Positions 32,801 to 40,899 of a stretch of DNA of 64,000 nt are shown piece by piece. Both the position numbers and the translations under genes were made by a program. The DNA is from Saccharothrix sp. HUAS TT1 (GTDB taxonomy: Bacteria; Actinomycetota; Actinomycetes; Mycobacteriales; Pseudonocardiaceae). Under the pieces are notes generated by a model, which worked only from the letters and a program-made list of their open reading frames with translations, searched no databases and was not told the origin of the DNA. The stretch is from contig NZ_CP160453.1 of assembly GCF_040744945.1 (NCBI RefSeq), positions 3,596,001 to 3,660,000 of the forward strand, read 5' to 3'. How positions within the stretch are numbered: the first letter of the stretch is position 1; every line of letters starts with the position of its first letter.

Positions 32801-33597
32801 GCGCGCTGGCCCTGGAGGAGGACAACTACCGCCGCCGGCGGCGGCTGTTCGGCACCGGCGACGTGCGCACGTGGACGACGCTCGCGCAGATCGGGCTCTA
32901 CCAGCGGGAGCTGGGCCGCTACCCGGAGGCGCTGGACTCGCTGCTGTTCGCGTCGCAGCAGCTGCAGACGCTGCGGCACGAGCTGAACCAGGTGCAGATC
33001 GGCGTGCAGTGGAACCGCGCCATCGCGCTGCGGCTGGTCGGCCGGGCCAAGGAGGCCAAGGAGCGCACCGGCATCGCGCTGCGCGACTACCGCGAAGTCC
33101 TCGGCAAGCACCACCCGTACACGCTGGGCTGCGCGTTGAGCTTCTCCGCCGACCACCGCCGCGTCGGCGTCGACCCGCAGTGGGCGGTGGAGCTCGCGCG
33201 CACCGCGTGGCTCGGCTTTCAGGAGTACGTCGGGCTGCGCGACGACCACCCGTTCATCGCGCTGTGCAAGCTCGGCCTCGGCCTGGCGCTGCGGTCGGCG
33301 GGCGACGCGGACGGCGCGGTCAGCCTCGTGCGGGACGCGACGCGGACGTTGCGCTCGCGGCTCGGCGACACGCACCCGTGGACGCTGGCGGCGGCCGTGG
33401 ACGAGGCGCGGGTGCTCGCCGCGGCGGGCGAGGCGGACCGGGCGGCCGAACTGATCGCCGAGGCGCACACCGACTGCGTCGAGTTCCTGGGGCACGATCA
33501 CCCCCACACCGTCGCGGCGGCGCACAACCTGCGGCTCGCGGCGCACCCCACCGACCAGCACTGGCGGGAGTGCGATGTCGACGTCCCGCACACGTGA
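29863..33597 (+). CDS. fxsT: FxSxx system P-loop/TIR-like/NB-ARC/TPR protein
   Basis: A 1244-residue signalling-type protein. Domains in order: a MinD/ParA-like P-loop domain (ATGGTGRTSAVANLAWALA, residues about 19-37, then VLVVDWGSE); a TIR-like domain (VVIAYAPRDRPWADWV...LERAG, about 322-400); an NB-ARC ATPase (GVPGVGKS near 481, LLVYDNVDD as Walker B); and a tetratricopeptide region (about 880-1240). This matches the protein known to accompany FxSxx peptides (FxSxx-COOH system TPR protein). STAND plus TIR-like domains suggest a sensor or switch; whether the TIR domain has NADase activity is open. Start follows AGGAG. Confidence 0.9.
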   Translation: MSTPRTTSAHTGVTAFLSATGGTGRTSAVANLAWALAAAGQRVLVVDWGSEVPRVREYLEPFLVARLGLPDALGRGLLAAYRADPLREEDAAPAVERFAPPAGDVTEPGHIDVVSPMQTDAAGRPQPETRHGDAGAIAELRSRLTESDYDQVLIDAPTGAGDESLTLIATLCELAVVCFRPRPRAIADAADLAARLRKRAPIRIDVVPVATLFDDADEQSRAQRIRSAIHAAFAELLAGQAKRVPDGGTIEIPYRPFDAFDPLLAILVEEPTSGGALEAQYGRLAAAVTDGAVTEVSPVSPVLRSRYRRVFGLTSTTEPDRVVIAYAPRDRPWADWVRGQLERAGAEVRRLAEAGDWLRADVPPGVVVLASPHLGPVELPARPLTALRLQLTDEEPAPGALSVHDHTAETLSARLLSHFGLIDRPGTEHEPGMRVPGSDPNVFDLPPRHRGFVGRDEDLEALRDKFAAAGDAGALVVVDGVPGVGKSELALEYAYRFSSDYAAVWWLSAHDRQSLLTGLAALAARLRQPGSTDYGTLSALERLSDDPVYARFLLVYDNVDDPSVVDGLLPSGVTGHVLVTSRPTAGRAVELVPMRADDSARLLLERVPGLTADDARRVADTVDHLPLALDLASSWLGETARTEVGAGSRDTDAASWATRTLFERLGRSELTGVARVVDVAVDALRDNATGRLAVLVAELCAFLSPEGADLGLVRSPAFLGRVVEAGGVDAEPLRLDAAEIDRVLWYGARYGLFRVDWGDQYSLRLHRVVQRALRDRMSPTEREERQTAVLRALAALAPTEVEGNSPTRRARFAELQKHVLPSGALASGDLEVRRWLVNQVRFLFTDGGAGVRRAALEPGHALLDAWTLRFGTADPLRNRLATELANVHRVLGDPTSALRLDDLALAQQRRALDLTHPRPLITARGRGGDLRGLGLFSEALAEDQATWEGLRSVLGEDHPDTRSAANNLASSMFLSGDAAGALALEEDNYRRRRRLFGTGDVRTWTTLAQIGLYQRELGRYPEALDSLLFASQQLQTLRHELNQVQIGVQWNRAIALRLVGRAKEAKERTGIALRDYREVLGKHHPYTLGCALSFSADHRRVGVDPQWAVELARTAWLGFQEYVGLRDDHPFIALCKLGLGLALRSAGDADGAVSLVRDATRTLRSRLGDTHPWTLAAAVDEARVLAAAGEADRAAELIAEAHTDCVEFLGHDHPHTVAAAHNLRLAAHPTDQHWRECDVDVPHT

Positions 33598-33616
33598 GCG
33601 CGCAGGAAGGACCGGC

Positions 33617-34579
33617 GTGGAGCTGCACGAGGAGCAGGCCGAGCACGTCGGCCCGGAGTTCGACCTGACCAGGCAGGCGTGCCGCGACGCCGTCGAGCGG
33701 AGCCCCGCGCTGCACTACCTCGCGCACTACAGCAGCGGCGTCTTCGACTTCGGCGTCGACGCCCTCGGCGAGCCCGCCGCCGAACCGGGCGCGCTGCCCG
33801 GCGGCAGCAGGCGCGAGGAGCTGAAGCGGCTCGGCAGGCACCTGACGTTCCAGGTCGCCACGCTGGACCGGGCGCTGCAGGAGGTGCGCACCGGCCGGCT
33901 CATCCGGACCGTGCTGCACACCGAGGAGGGCGCGCTGTTCTGCGACTCCGTCGTGCCGACCGAGCACGTGGTCGGCCTGGTGCTCGACCACGCGGGCGCC
34001 GGGCCGCTGTTCGGGCACCCCGCGGTGGACGAGGCGGACCGGGCGGTGGCCGAGCTCGCCACCCTGCTGCGCCGCCAGCTCAGCCTCGGCTCGCTCAACC
34101 CGGGTGGCTGGGAGAGCGCCGAACCGGTCGCGCCGCTGGAGGTGGAGCAGGAGGCGCAGCCGCACGTGACGGCGGGGGACGGGCCGCTGACCGCGTGCCT
34201 GGCGGCGGTGCGGGCGCAGGACCTGCACCTGGTCGCGCACGTCGTCGCGGGCGAGGTGCGGGCGATGGTCGACTGCCTCGGCGACCCGTCGCTGGCGCCG
34301 TTCTTCAAGCAGATCACGGTGGACGCGCGCCGCCGGTTCTACCAGGGGTTCGTCCAGGAGTTGGGCGCCGTGACGACGAAGCTGAACCGGGCGGTCAACC
34401 CGGTCGTCGGCGGGCTGCTGGAACGGCTGGTGCTGGACGTCGAGATGGGCGCGATCTACTACTACCGCCTTCGCGCGGGGGAATACCTCGTCGGCGTGAC
34501 GATCGACCAGGCGCGGGTGCGGGCGGCGGATGATCGAATGTCCGAATTGACCGTGGAACTCACTCCAATCGGTCCTTGA
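33617..34579 (+). CDS. Unknown protein, possible roadblock-like repeats
   Basis: A 320-residue protein from a GTG preceded by GGAAGG at ideal spacing; an ATG 42 bp upstream, inside the fxsT 3' end, is also in frame. The mixed alpha/beta pattern shows three segments (LIRTVLHTEEGALFCDSVV; LHLVAHVVAGEVRAMVDCL; EYLVGVTIDQARVRAADDRM) that loosely resemble Roadblock/LC7 strands, but I do not recognise a family. Its position behind fxsT suggests an operon with the FxSxx genes. Function unknown. Confidence 0.7.
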   Translation: MELHEEQAEHVGPEFDLTRQACRDAVERSPALHYLAHYSSGVFDFGVDALGEPAAEPGALPGGSRREELKRLGRHLTFQVATLDRALQEVRTGRLIRTVLHTEEGALFCDSVVPTEHVVGLVLDHAGAGPLFGHPAVDEADRAVAELATLLRRQLSLGSLNPGGWESAEPVAPLEVEQEAQPHVTAGDGPLTACLAAVRAQDLHLVAHVVAGEVRAMVDCLGDPSLAPFFKQITVDARRRFYQGFVQELGAVTTKLNRAVNPVVGGLLERLVLDVEMGAIYYYRLRAGEYLVGVTIDQARVRAADDRMSELTVELTPIGP

Positions 34580-34607
34580 ACAGCGGCTCACCCCTACCTA
34601 CCGTGGA

Positions 34608-35795
34608 ATGGTGACGCCCGTGACGCGTTCGGCCGCGCTGCTGTCGGCTCTCGGCGCGGGCTGGCTCGCCGCGTGGCAGTTCGGACTACGTGATGTCGAC
34701 CAGTCGCCGGTGTACGGGTTCTTCATCACCGCGCTGCTCGGATTCGGTTTGTACGCGAGCACCAGTGGAATCGTCATCGCGGAATTCCGCGCACAATTGC
34801 GCACGGTCGTGCTCGCGGTCACGCTCGGTGTGCTGGCGAAGGTCGCGCTGATCTTCGGCGTGGTGTTCCTGGTGTTCCGCGACGCGAACCACCTGATCCT
34901 GGCCGTGGCGGTGGCGCAGATCGACCCGCTGTCGGTGGCCGCGATGCGGGCCAAGTCCCGGATGTCGGACTCGGCGAAGGCGCTGCTGTCGGCGTGGGCG
35001 TCGTTCGACGACCCGATCACCGTGCTGCTGACCGTGTACATCACCTCGTTCGCGCTCCGGGGCGGCGCGGTGGGCGGGGTCGGGTCGTTCGCGGTCAACC
35101 TCGTGCTGAACCTGGCGCTGGCCGGGGTGGCGTACATGCTGTGGACGCTGGTGCGCGGGCGCGTGCGGCGGGCCGAGGCGGGTGGGCGCGCGGTCCGGTA
35201 CGCGGTGCGCGCGGTGATGGTGGTGGCCGTGCTCGCGGTCGGGTTCGTCGCCGTGCAGCACGCGCTGCTGCTGGCGTTGGCGCTGCTGGGGCTGTTCTTC
35301 CGGCCGAACCTCGGCCGGTGGGTGGACGGGCTGGCCGAGGCGGGCATGTTCCTGGCGATCGCGGCGGTGGGCCTGGTGCTGGCCGCCGAGTTCAGCTGGG
35401 CGCTGGCCGGTGTCGGCGCGGTGCTCGGCCTGGCGGCGTACGGCGCGCAGGCCGTGGTGGCGTTCGGGCTGACGGCGCCGAAGCGGTGGCGCGGCGACCG
35501 GGTGCGGCTGGCGCTGGGCCAGCAGAACGGCCTGACCGCGATCATCCTGGCGCTGCTGCTGGAACCGGCGTTCCCGGGCTCGATCGCCGTGGTCGCGCCC
35601 GCCGTCGTCGTGGTGAACCTGCTGCACGCCGTGGCCAACGGCGCCTACGACCGCCTGGCCACCCCGCTGCCGCCACCGGCGCCGCGCAAGCCGACCCCGC
35701 CACCCCGCAAGCCCCTGCCGAAGCCGGTGCGCCTGCCCGCCAACCCCGCCACCGAACCCCAGGTCGCCACCTACCGCCTCAAGCGCACCCCCTGA
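34608..35795 (+). CDS. Monovalent cation:proton antiporter (CPA family)
   Basis: A 395-residue integral membrane protein with about twelve hydrophobic segments. The ion-binding helices show AQIDPLSVAAM and ASFDDPITVLL, the paired acidic motifs of Na+/H+ antiporters. The C-terminal tail after residue 350 is cytoplasmic, Pro-rich and basic (PPPAPRKPTPPPRKP). It is 28 bp downstream of the unknown protein; its stop codon marks the left edge of repeat element B. Ion specificity unknown. Confidence 0.88.
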   Translation: MVTPVTRSAALLSALGAGWLAAWQFGLRDVDQSPVYGFFITALLGFGLYASTSGIVIAEFRAQLRTVVLAVTLGVLAKVALIFGVVFLVFRDANHLILAVAVAQIDPLSVAAMRAKSRMSDSAKALLSAWASFDDPITVLLTVYITSFALRGGAVGGVGSFAVNLVLNLALAGVAYMLWTLVRGRVRRAEAGGRAVRYAVRAVMVVAVLAVGFVAVQHALLLALALLGLFFRPNLGRWVDGLAEAGMFLAIAAVGLVLAAEFSWALAGVGAVLGLAAYGAQAVVAFGLTAPKRWRGDRVRLALGQQNGLTAIILALLLEPAFPGSIAVVAPAVVVVNLLHAVANGAYDRLATPLPPPAPRKPTPPPRKPLPKPVRLPANPATEPQVATYRLKRTP

Positions 35796-35912
35796 CCTCC
35801 CGCTCCACCCCTCGAACGCACGACACACACCCCCCGAACGCACGACTCTCGCGAGAGTCCTACGTTCACGTCGCGAGAGTCCTACGTTCGGGACCGGTGA
35901 GTTGAACGTTCA
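35793..35912. repeat. 22-bp-periodic palindromic element B
   Basis: A 120-bp element running from the antiporter stop codon (TGA 35793-35795) to the convergent AAA gene stop (35910-35912). The centre CTCTCGCGAGAG is at 35846-35857. CGTTC boxes lie at 35863, 35885 and 35907 and GAACG boxes at 35836 and 35814, so spacing is exactly 22 bp on both sides and the two arms are mirror-symmetric about 35851/35852. It fills the whole convergent gap, so a terminator role is attractive, but the box periodicity suggests protein binding. Confidence 0.85.
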
Positions 35913-38192
35913 GGTGTGGTACGAGCGGAAGACGGCGCGGCGGACGCGGGGGCTCAGGTTGCGCAGGGCCTCGTGCACGCGGCCGCGGCGCGAGCCCTGG
36001 TTGACCTCGGCCACCAGGCTGCCCGCCCGCGCCGACCACGGCGGCAGCTTGAACAGCGGGTCCAGCGAGAACAGCGGCAGGAACTCCACGATCCCGTCGT
36101 AGGTGCCGCACAGCTCGTCCAGCCGGTCCTCGGCGTCGGCGTCGTCGGACGACTGGTACCACTGCGCCACCGCGGTCCGGAACGCCTGCACGGCCTTGCG
36201 CATGAACACCGCCTGCGTCGCCGCCCGGGTGAACTCCGGCATCCGCAGCCGCCGGTGCACCGCCTCCTGCGTCCCGGTCAACGCGTGGTCGAACGCCTCC
36301 TCGAACATCACGTCGACCTGCGTCAGGTCCTCCAACGCGTCCAGCGCGTCCCGGAACAGCCGCTCCACCTCGCCGGGCAGCCTGCTCGCCGCCGCCTCCG
36401 CGCGCGTCGGCAGCCCGCCCGCCATCGCGCCGAGCTGCCGCTGGATCGCGCCGAGCTGCCGGTCCGACGACGCCCGCACGCCGTCCATGTGCTCGGCCAG
36501 CTGCTCGATGAACGCGTAGATGCTCGACTGCTGCCGGGTCAGCTGCTCCATCCGCACCCGCAGCGCGGACAGCGGGTCCGCGTCGCCGCCCAACCGCCGC
36601 CCCGTCGCGCCCACCAGCGCCTTGAAGTCGTCGGCGAACGTCCGGTCCACGTACACCAGGGGCTCGCGGCCGAGCAGTTCCCGCAACTGGATCGCCACGC
36701 CGTCCGCGACCACGCCGTTGACCAGCAGGATCAGCTCGGCGTCCGGCTCGGCCTCGCGCACCGCCGAGATCCGCCGCATCACCGAGCCGACGTCGGTGTT
36801 GTCCAGCAGCGACCGGGTGACGAGCACGGCGCACCCGCCGTCGTGGTCGGGGAAGGTGACCCAGAAGTCCGCCAGCGACTCCTCGCCGACGCCGAGCAGG
36901 TGCCGCTGGTGGTAGTCCAGGCCGTTGGCGTCGAGCAGCCTGCGCACCACGCCCTCGACGTCGTCCGAGCTGAGCGACCCGAACAGGTCGCGCGCCGCCT
37001 GCCGCACCATGTCCTCGGTGACCGCGAACTCGTGGCCGGGCGTGCGGGACGTGTCGTCGGCCATCCGGAACACCCGGTGGCACAGCCGGATCACGTTGCG
37101 CGCGTTGCCCCGGGCGACGTCCCGCAGGTACCGCGCGGTGTCGACGGTGAACGGCGCGAGCTGCCGCGCGCCGAACACCTGCTCCTGCGCCAGCGCGATG
37201 AACTCGCGCACCTCGGCCTGGCTCAGCCCGGCCATCACCACCGTGTACGGGATGCGCTGGCGCACCGCCGGCGGCAGCACGGACTTGAAGTCGGGCAGCC
37301 CGCACAGCACCAGGCACGCGCCGGCCTTGGCGAACACCTGCAGCAGCGTCTGGAACGCGGCCATCGTTCTGGCCTGCGGTCGGCTGTCCGCCGAGAAGAT
37401 CTTGTCCAGCTCGTCCACGGCCAGCACGAACCGCCGCTGCCTGCCGCCGAACAGCAGGGCGAACACGCCCATCGCCTCCAGCGCGGCCACCTCGGTGTCG
37501 ATCGGCGTGACGATGCCCCGCTCCACCAGGACCTGGTCCGGCGCGCCGCCGAGCAGCCACGACCACACCGAGTGCTCGAACCCCGGTCGCAGCAGCAGCG
37601 TGAGCGCGGTGCCGAAGTCCTTGTTGTTGGTGACCTCGCGCAGCGTGTCCTGGACCTTGCGCAGCAGCGCGCTCTCCATCAGGCCCAGCCGCTCCACGAC
37701 CTCCTGCGGCTCCAGCTGCCTGCTGCCCAGCCACTCCAGCATGTCGCTGGTCAGACCGCTGCTCTGGAGCGAGTCGGCGACGATGTCCGCGTAGTACTCG
37801 CTGACCTGCGCGCGCACACCCTCGCGGCCGAGCTTCTGCATGAACCGCCGGTACAGCTCGATGAAGCTCTCCGCGGTCGCGTCCAGGTACAGCGCGTGCG
37901 ACGGGTCGGCCAGCACCTCCCTGGCGTGCCGGACCAGCCGCACCGCGAGGTGGGTCTTGCCGGTGCCGTAGTCGCCGAGCACGGCCACCACGGTGCCGGT
38001 GCGGTCCCGCCCGGCGCGCGCGGGCGGCGCGTCCAGGTAGGCGGTGAGGTGCGCGAGCGCCTGCCGCGTCGCGTCGGTGGTGATCGCCACGTCGACCGCG
38101 TCCGGGTCGGCGTCGAAGTCCGTGATCCGGGCGACCGCCATCGGCGAGAAGGGGTTCTTCCGCGGGGGCGGGAGATCGCTGCTACCGCTCAT
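35910..38192 (-). CDS. AAA-type ATPase, ORC1/Cdc6-like, large subunit of a pair
   Basis: A 760-residue ATPase: Walker A GDYGTGKT near residue 72, Walker B LAVDELDKI near 255, and a sensor-like region LVLCGLPDFKSV. Residues about 380-400 (GNARNVIRLCHRVFRMAD) look like the winged-helix-adjacent lid of ORC/TniB-like ATPases. After a central domain (400-560) comes a long coiled coil (about 560-640) with amphipathic repeats such as SSDRQLGAIQRQLGAMAGG. The start overlaps the stop of the next ATPase gene upstream (ATGA), so they form a two-gene unit. No effector domain is recognised. Function unknown; defence or DNA-binding roles are possible. Confidence 0.87.
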   Translation of the reverse strand: MSGSSDLPPPRKNPFSPMAVARITDFDADPDAVDVAITTDATRQALAHLTAYLDAPPARAGRDRTGTVVAVLGDYGTGKTHLAVRLVRHAREVLADPSHALYLDATAESFIELYRRFMQKLGREGVRAQVSEYYADIVADSLQSSGLTSDMLEWLGSRQLEPQEVVERLGLMESALLRKVQDTLREVTNNKDFGTALTLLLRPGFEHSVWSWLLGGAPDQVLVERGIVTPIDTEVAALEAMGVFALLFGGRQRRFVLAVDELDKIFSADSRPQARTMAAFQTLLQVFAKAGACLVLCGLPDFKSVLPPAVRQRIPYTVVMAGLSQAEVREFIALAQEQVFGARQLAPFTVDTARYLRDVARGNARNVIRLCHRVFRMADDTSRTPGHEFAVTEDMVRQAARDLFGSLSSDDVEGVVRRLLDANGLDYHQRHLLGVGEESLADFWVTFPDHDGGCAVLVTRSLLDNTDVGSVMRRISAVREAEPDAELILLVNGVVADGVAIQLRELLGREPLVYVDRTFADDFKALVGATGRRLGGDADPLSALRVRMEQLTRQQSSIYAFIEQLAEHMDGVRASSDRQLGAIQRQLGAMAGGLPTRAEAAASRLPGEVERLFRDALDALEDLTQVDVMFEEAFDHALTGTQEAVHRRLRMPEFTRAATQAVFMRKAVQAFRTAVAQWYQSSDDADAEDRLDELCGTYDGIVEFLPLFSLDPLFKLPPWSARAGSLVAEVNQGSRRGRVHEALRNLSPRVRRAVFRSYHT

Positions 38193-39160
38193 GGCCCATT
38201 CCCCAGTCCATTCCGGGACTTCGTGTTCAGGAAAGCTCTGATGTCCTCGACGGTCACCAGATCGGCTTCGGTGTAGCTTAGCCCCGAGCCGAGTCGGTGC
38301 TGAAATGTTCCGTGCAGGTACCGCTGCAACATGGCGACCGTCTGGCAGAGTTTCGCCACCAATTCCATAGCGTCATCACTCATCCGTGGATAAATGCCCA
38401 CGTCCGTGTGACGGGACAGCCGGTCCTTGGTGAATCGTTCGGCGTCTCCGGGGTGGAGCGAACCCAGCTGCAACGTGATCGGCGGCACCCAGGCTTCCAA
38501 CTGCCGCAGGAGGTCCGCCACCTCATCCGTGCCCAAGTACGCCGATTCGGTCAGGAACAGCACTTTCGCGCTACTGAGCACGCGCGCGTAGCGGATGACC
38601 TCGTCCACCAGCTCGTTCGGGCTGGGTAACAGCACGACCAGCGCGATGTCGGCGCGCAGCGCCCGGCCCAGCCGCGGGAACACCCGGCGCGGCACGTCGC
38701 GGGCGCCCGCCAGCCGGTCCTCGTTCTCCGGCCGCAGCGCGCCGTGGTCGACCAGCTCGTCGAACATCTGGTCGCACACCAGGGCGGTGCGCTGGTCGAT
38801 GGACAGCTCCTGGTCGGTCGGCAGGCAGCCGGTCAAGTCCAGCACGACGCCGCGCAGGCCGAGCCCGGCCAGTTCCGCGACGACCCAGTCCGCGCACCGG
38901 TTGACCAGCGCCGTCTTGCCGCAGCCGGACTCGCCGGTGACCAGCGCCAGCCGGCCGTACTCCAGCAGGCCGGTCAGGTCGCCCATCTCCTGCCGGAACT
39001 TGTCGAACGCGCCCTCGGCGTTGTCGACGGGCACGTAGTACGAGCGGTGCGCGGGCCGGTGCCACGGGCGCAGCGGGCGCATCGGCGTGCCCTCCCACCC
39101 CGGCAGCGGGAACGGGTTGACCGGTTCGCGGGGCGCGGTCACCACGACGACCCCGCGCAC
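38189..39160 (-). CDS. Second AAA-type ATPase of the pair
   Basis: A 323-residue P-loop ATPase with Walker A GESGCGKT near residue 75 and a Walker B-like ADIALVVLLPSPNEL segment. It is shorter than its partner and lacks the coiled coil. GTG at 39160 is the first start; GTGs at 39145 and 39142 are alternatives. It is the first gene of the pair and the 275 bp upstream (39161-39435) contains no gene, so the promoter lies there. Two co-translated ATPases of different size suggest a hetero-oligomer. Confidence 0.85.
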   Translation of the reverse strand: MRGVVVVTAPREPVNPFPLPGWEGTPMRPLRPWHRPAHRSYYVPVDNAEGAFDKFRQEMGDLTGLLEYGRLALVTGESGCGKTALVNRCADWVVAELAGLGLRGVVLDLTGCLPTDQELSIDQRTALVCDQMFDELVDHGALRPENEDRLAGARDVPRRVFPRLGRALRADIALVVLLPSPNELVDEVIRYARVLSSAKVLFLTESAYLGTDEVADLLRQLEAWVPPITLQLGSLHPGDAERFTKDRLSRHTDVGIYPRMSDDAMELVAKLCQTVAMLQRYLHGTFQHRLGSGLSYTEADLVTVEDIRAFLNTKSRNGLGNGP

Positions 39161-39435
39161 TGCGGGTGATGATCGCCGCGAACGGGTGCCACCCGAACGC
39201 GCGAACGCGGTGCAACCACCGGCAACACCGCCCCGGTCACGCGCGGCAGCGCGGCGGCTCGACCGGCCCGCCCGCGGTCCATGCCCACCCCCGTCGCCTC
39301 GCGGCGGCCTGCGGAAAGCTTCAGCCTACCGACGGAGAGTCGCACACGGACACGATTCCGTTAACCCACATACCCGATCGGCCCATCACGATTACTACTG
39401 TCGGGAATGGACGGAATAGCCGCGCGCGCAGCACG

Positions 39436-40833
39436 TCACCACGGCGACGGCGCGTAGTCCTTGAGGAAGCAACCGCGCAGGTCCTCGCCCAGTTCGCCGC
39501 GCACGATCGGGTCGTACACCCGGGCCGCGCCGTCGACCAGGTCGAGCGGCGCGTGGAAGCCCTCGGCGGCCAGCCGCAGCTTCGTCGGGTGCGGTCGCTC
39601 GTCGGTGATCCAGCCGGTGTCGACGGCGGTCATCAGGATGCCGTCGGTGGTCAGCATCTCCTCGGCGCTGGTGCGGGTCAGCATGTTCAGCGCGGCCTTG
39701 GCCATGTTCGTGTGCGGGTGGCCCGGCCCCTTGTAGGCGCGGCTGAACTGGCCCTCCATCGCCGACACGTTCACCACGTACTTGCGCCGCGCGGTGGCGG
39801 CGGCCATCGCCGGGCGGAGCCGGGAGATCAGGATGAACGGCGCGGTGCTGTTGCACAGCTGCACCTCCAGCAGCTCGACCGGGTCCACCTCCTCGACCCG
39901 CTGCACCCAGCTGTTGACCGGCGCCTCGTCCGGCACCAGGCCGCCCGCGTCGATCTCCTTCGACCCGGCGGTGAGCGCCAGCGACGTCACCGAGGGGATC
40001 GTGTCGGCCAACGTCCCCGCCAGCGCCACCGGGTGCGCCGACACCGTGTGCCCGAACGTCACCAGCTCGGGCAGGGGGCCGGACGGCAGCGGGGTCGACT
40101 CGGCGGCGACCAGCGGCGCGTAGGCGCCCGCCGAGCGGCGGACCGTCTGCGCGGCGTTGTTGATCAGGATGTCCAGCGGCCCGGCGGCGGCCACCGAGTC
40201 GGCCAGCTGCACGACCTGGGCCGGGTCGCGCAGGTCGATGCCGACCACGCGCAGCCGGTGCAGCCAGTCGGCGCTGTCGGGCATCGACGCGAACCGGCGC
40301 ACGGCGTCGCGCGGGAACCGGGTGGTGATGGTGGTGTGCGCGCCGTCGCGCAGCAGCCGCAGCGCGATGTACATGCCGATCTTGGCCCGACCGCCGGTGA
40401 GCAGGGCGCGCTTGCCGGTCAGGTCCGCGCTCTGGTCGCGCTTGGCCCGGTTGAGCGCCGCGCAGTCCGGGCAGAGCTGGTGGTAGAACGCGTCGACCTC
40501 GGTGTAGCGCCGCTTGCAGGTGTAGCAGGACCGGGCGCGCAGCAGCGTGCCCGCCTTCGAGCCCGGCTCCGGCTCGCGCAGCAGCAGGCCGCGGGTCTCG
40601 TCGTCGATGCGGGACGGCGAGCCGGTCGCGGTCGCCTCGATGACGGCGCGGTCGGCGGCGGTGACGGAGGCGCGGCGGTCGGCCTTGCGGCGCTTGCGCA
40701 GGCTCTTCCAGATGCCGGCGGTGGCCCGGCGGACGGCTACCGCATCGGGGTGCTCGGTGTCCAGTTCGTCCACTTGGGCGAGCACCCTTAGGGCGATTTC
40801 CAGTTCGGCGGGGTCAATCGACACGTGCAGCAC
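39436..40833 (-). CDS. SDR oxidoreductase with N-terminal zinc ribbon
   Basis: A 465-residue protein, about twice the size of a classical SDR. An N-terminal helical region leads to a zinc-ribbon-like CYTCKRRY...CPDC segment (about residues 102-126), then a Rossmann domain with TGGRAKIG and ILINNAAQT. At the active site the Ser is present (NVSAMEGQF) and Lys379 is present (NMAKAALNM), but the residue four before it is Thr375, not the catalytic Tyr. So either the chemistry differs or it is not a redox enzyme. Similar Tyr-less SDRs with KGPGHPHTNMAK exist in other organisms as far as I recall. Gene stands alone. Confidence 0.88.
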   Translation of the reverse strand: MLHVSIDPAELEIALRVLAQVDELDTEHPDAVAVRRATAGIWKSLRKRRKADRRASVTAADRAVIEATATGSPSRIDDETRGLLLREPEPGSKAGTLLRARSCYTCKRRYTEVDAFYHQLCPDCAALNRAKRDQSADLTGKRALLTGGRAKIGMYIALRLLRDGAHTTITTRFPRDAVRRFASMPDSADWLHRLRVVGIDLRDPAQVVQLADSVAAAGPLDILINNAAQTVRRSAGAYAPLVAAESTPLPSGPLPELVTFGHTVSAHPVALAGTLADTIPSVTSLALTAGSKEIDAGGLVPDEAPVNSWVQRVEEVDPVELLEVQLCNSTAPFILISRLRPAMAAATARRKYVVNVSAMEGQFSRAYKGPGHPHTNMAKAALNMLTRTSAEEMLTTDGILMTAVDTGWITDERPHPTKLRLAAEGFHAPLDLVDGAARVYDPIVRGELGEDLRGCFLKDYAPSPW

Positions 40834-40899
40834 TCTACCTGCGCGAAAATCGACCCCGGACGGGTGAAATTCACTTCAGCCACCGATAGGGTGCCCGGC

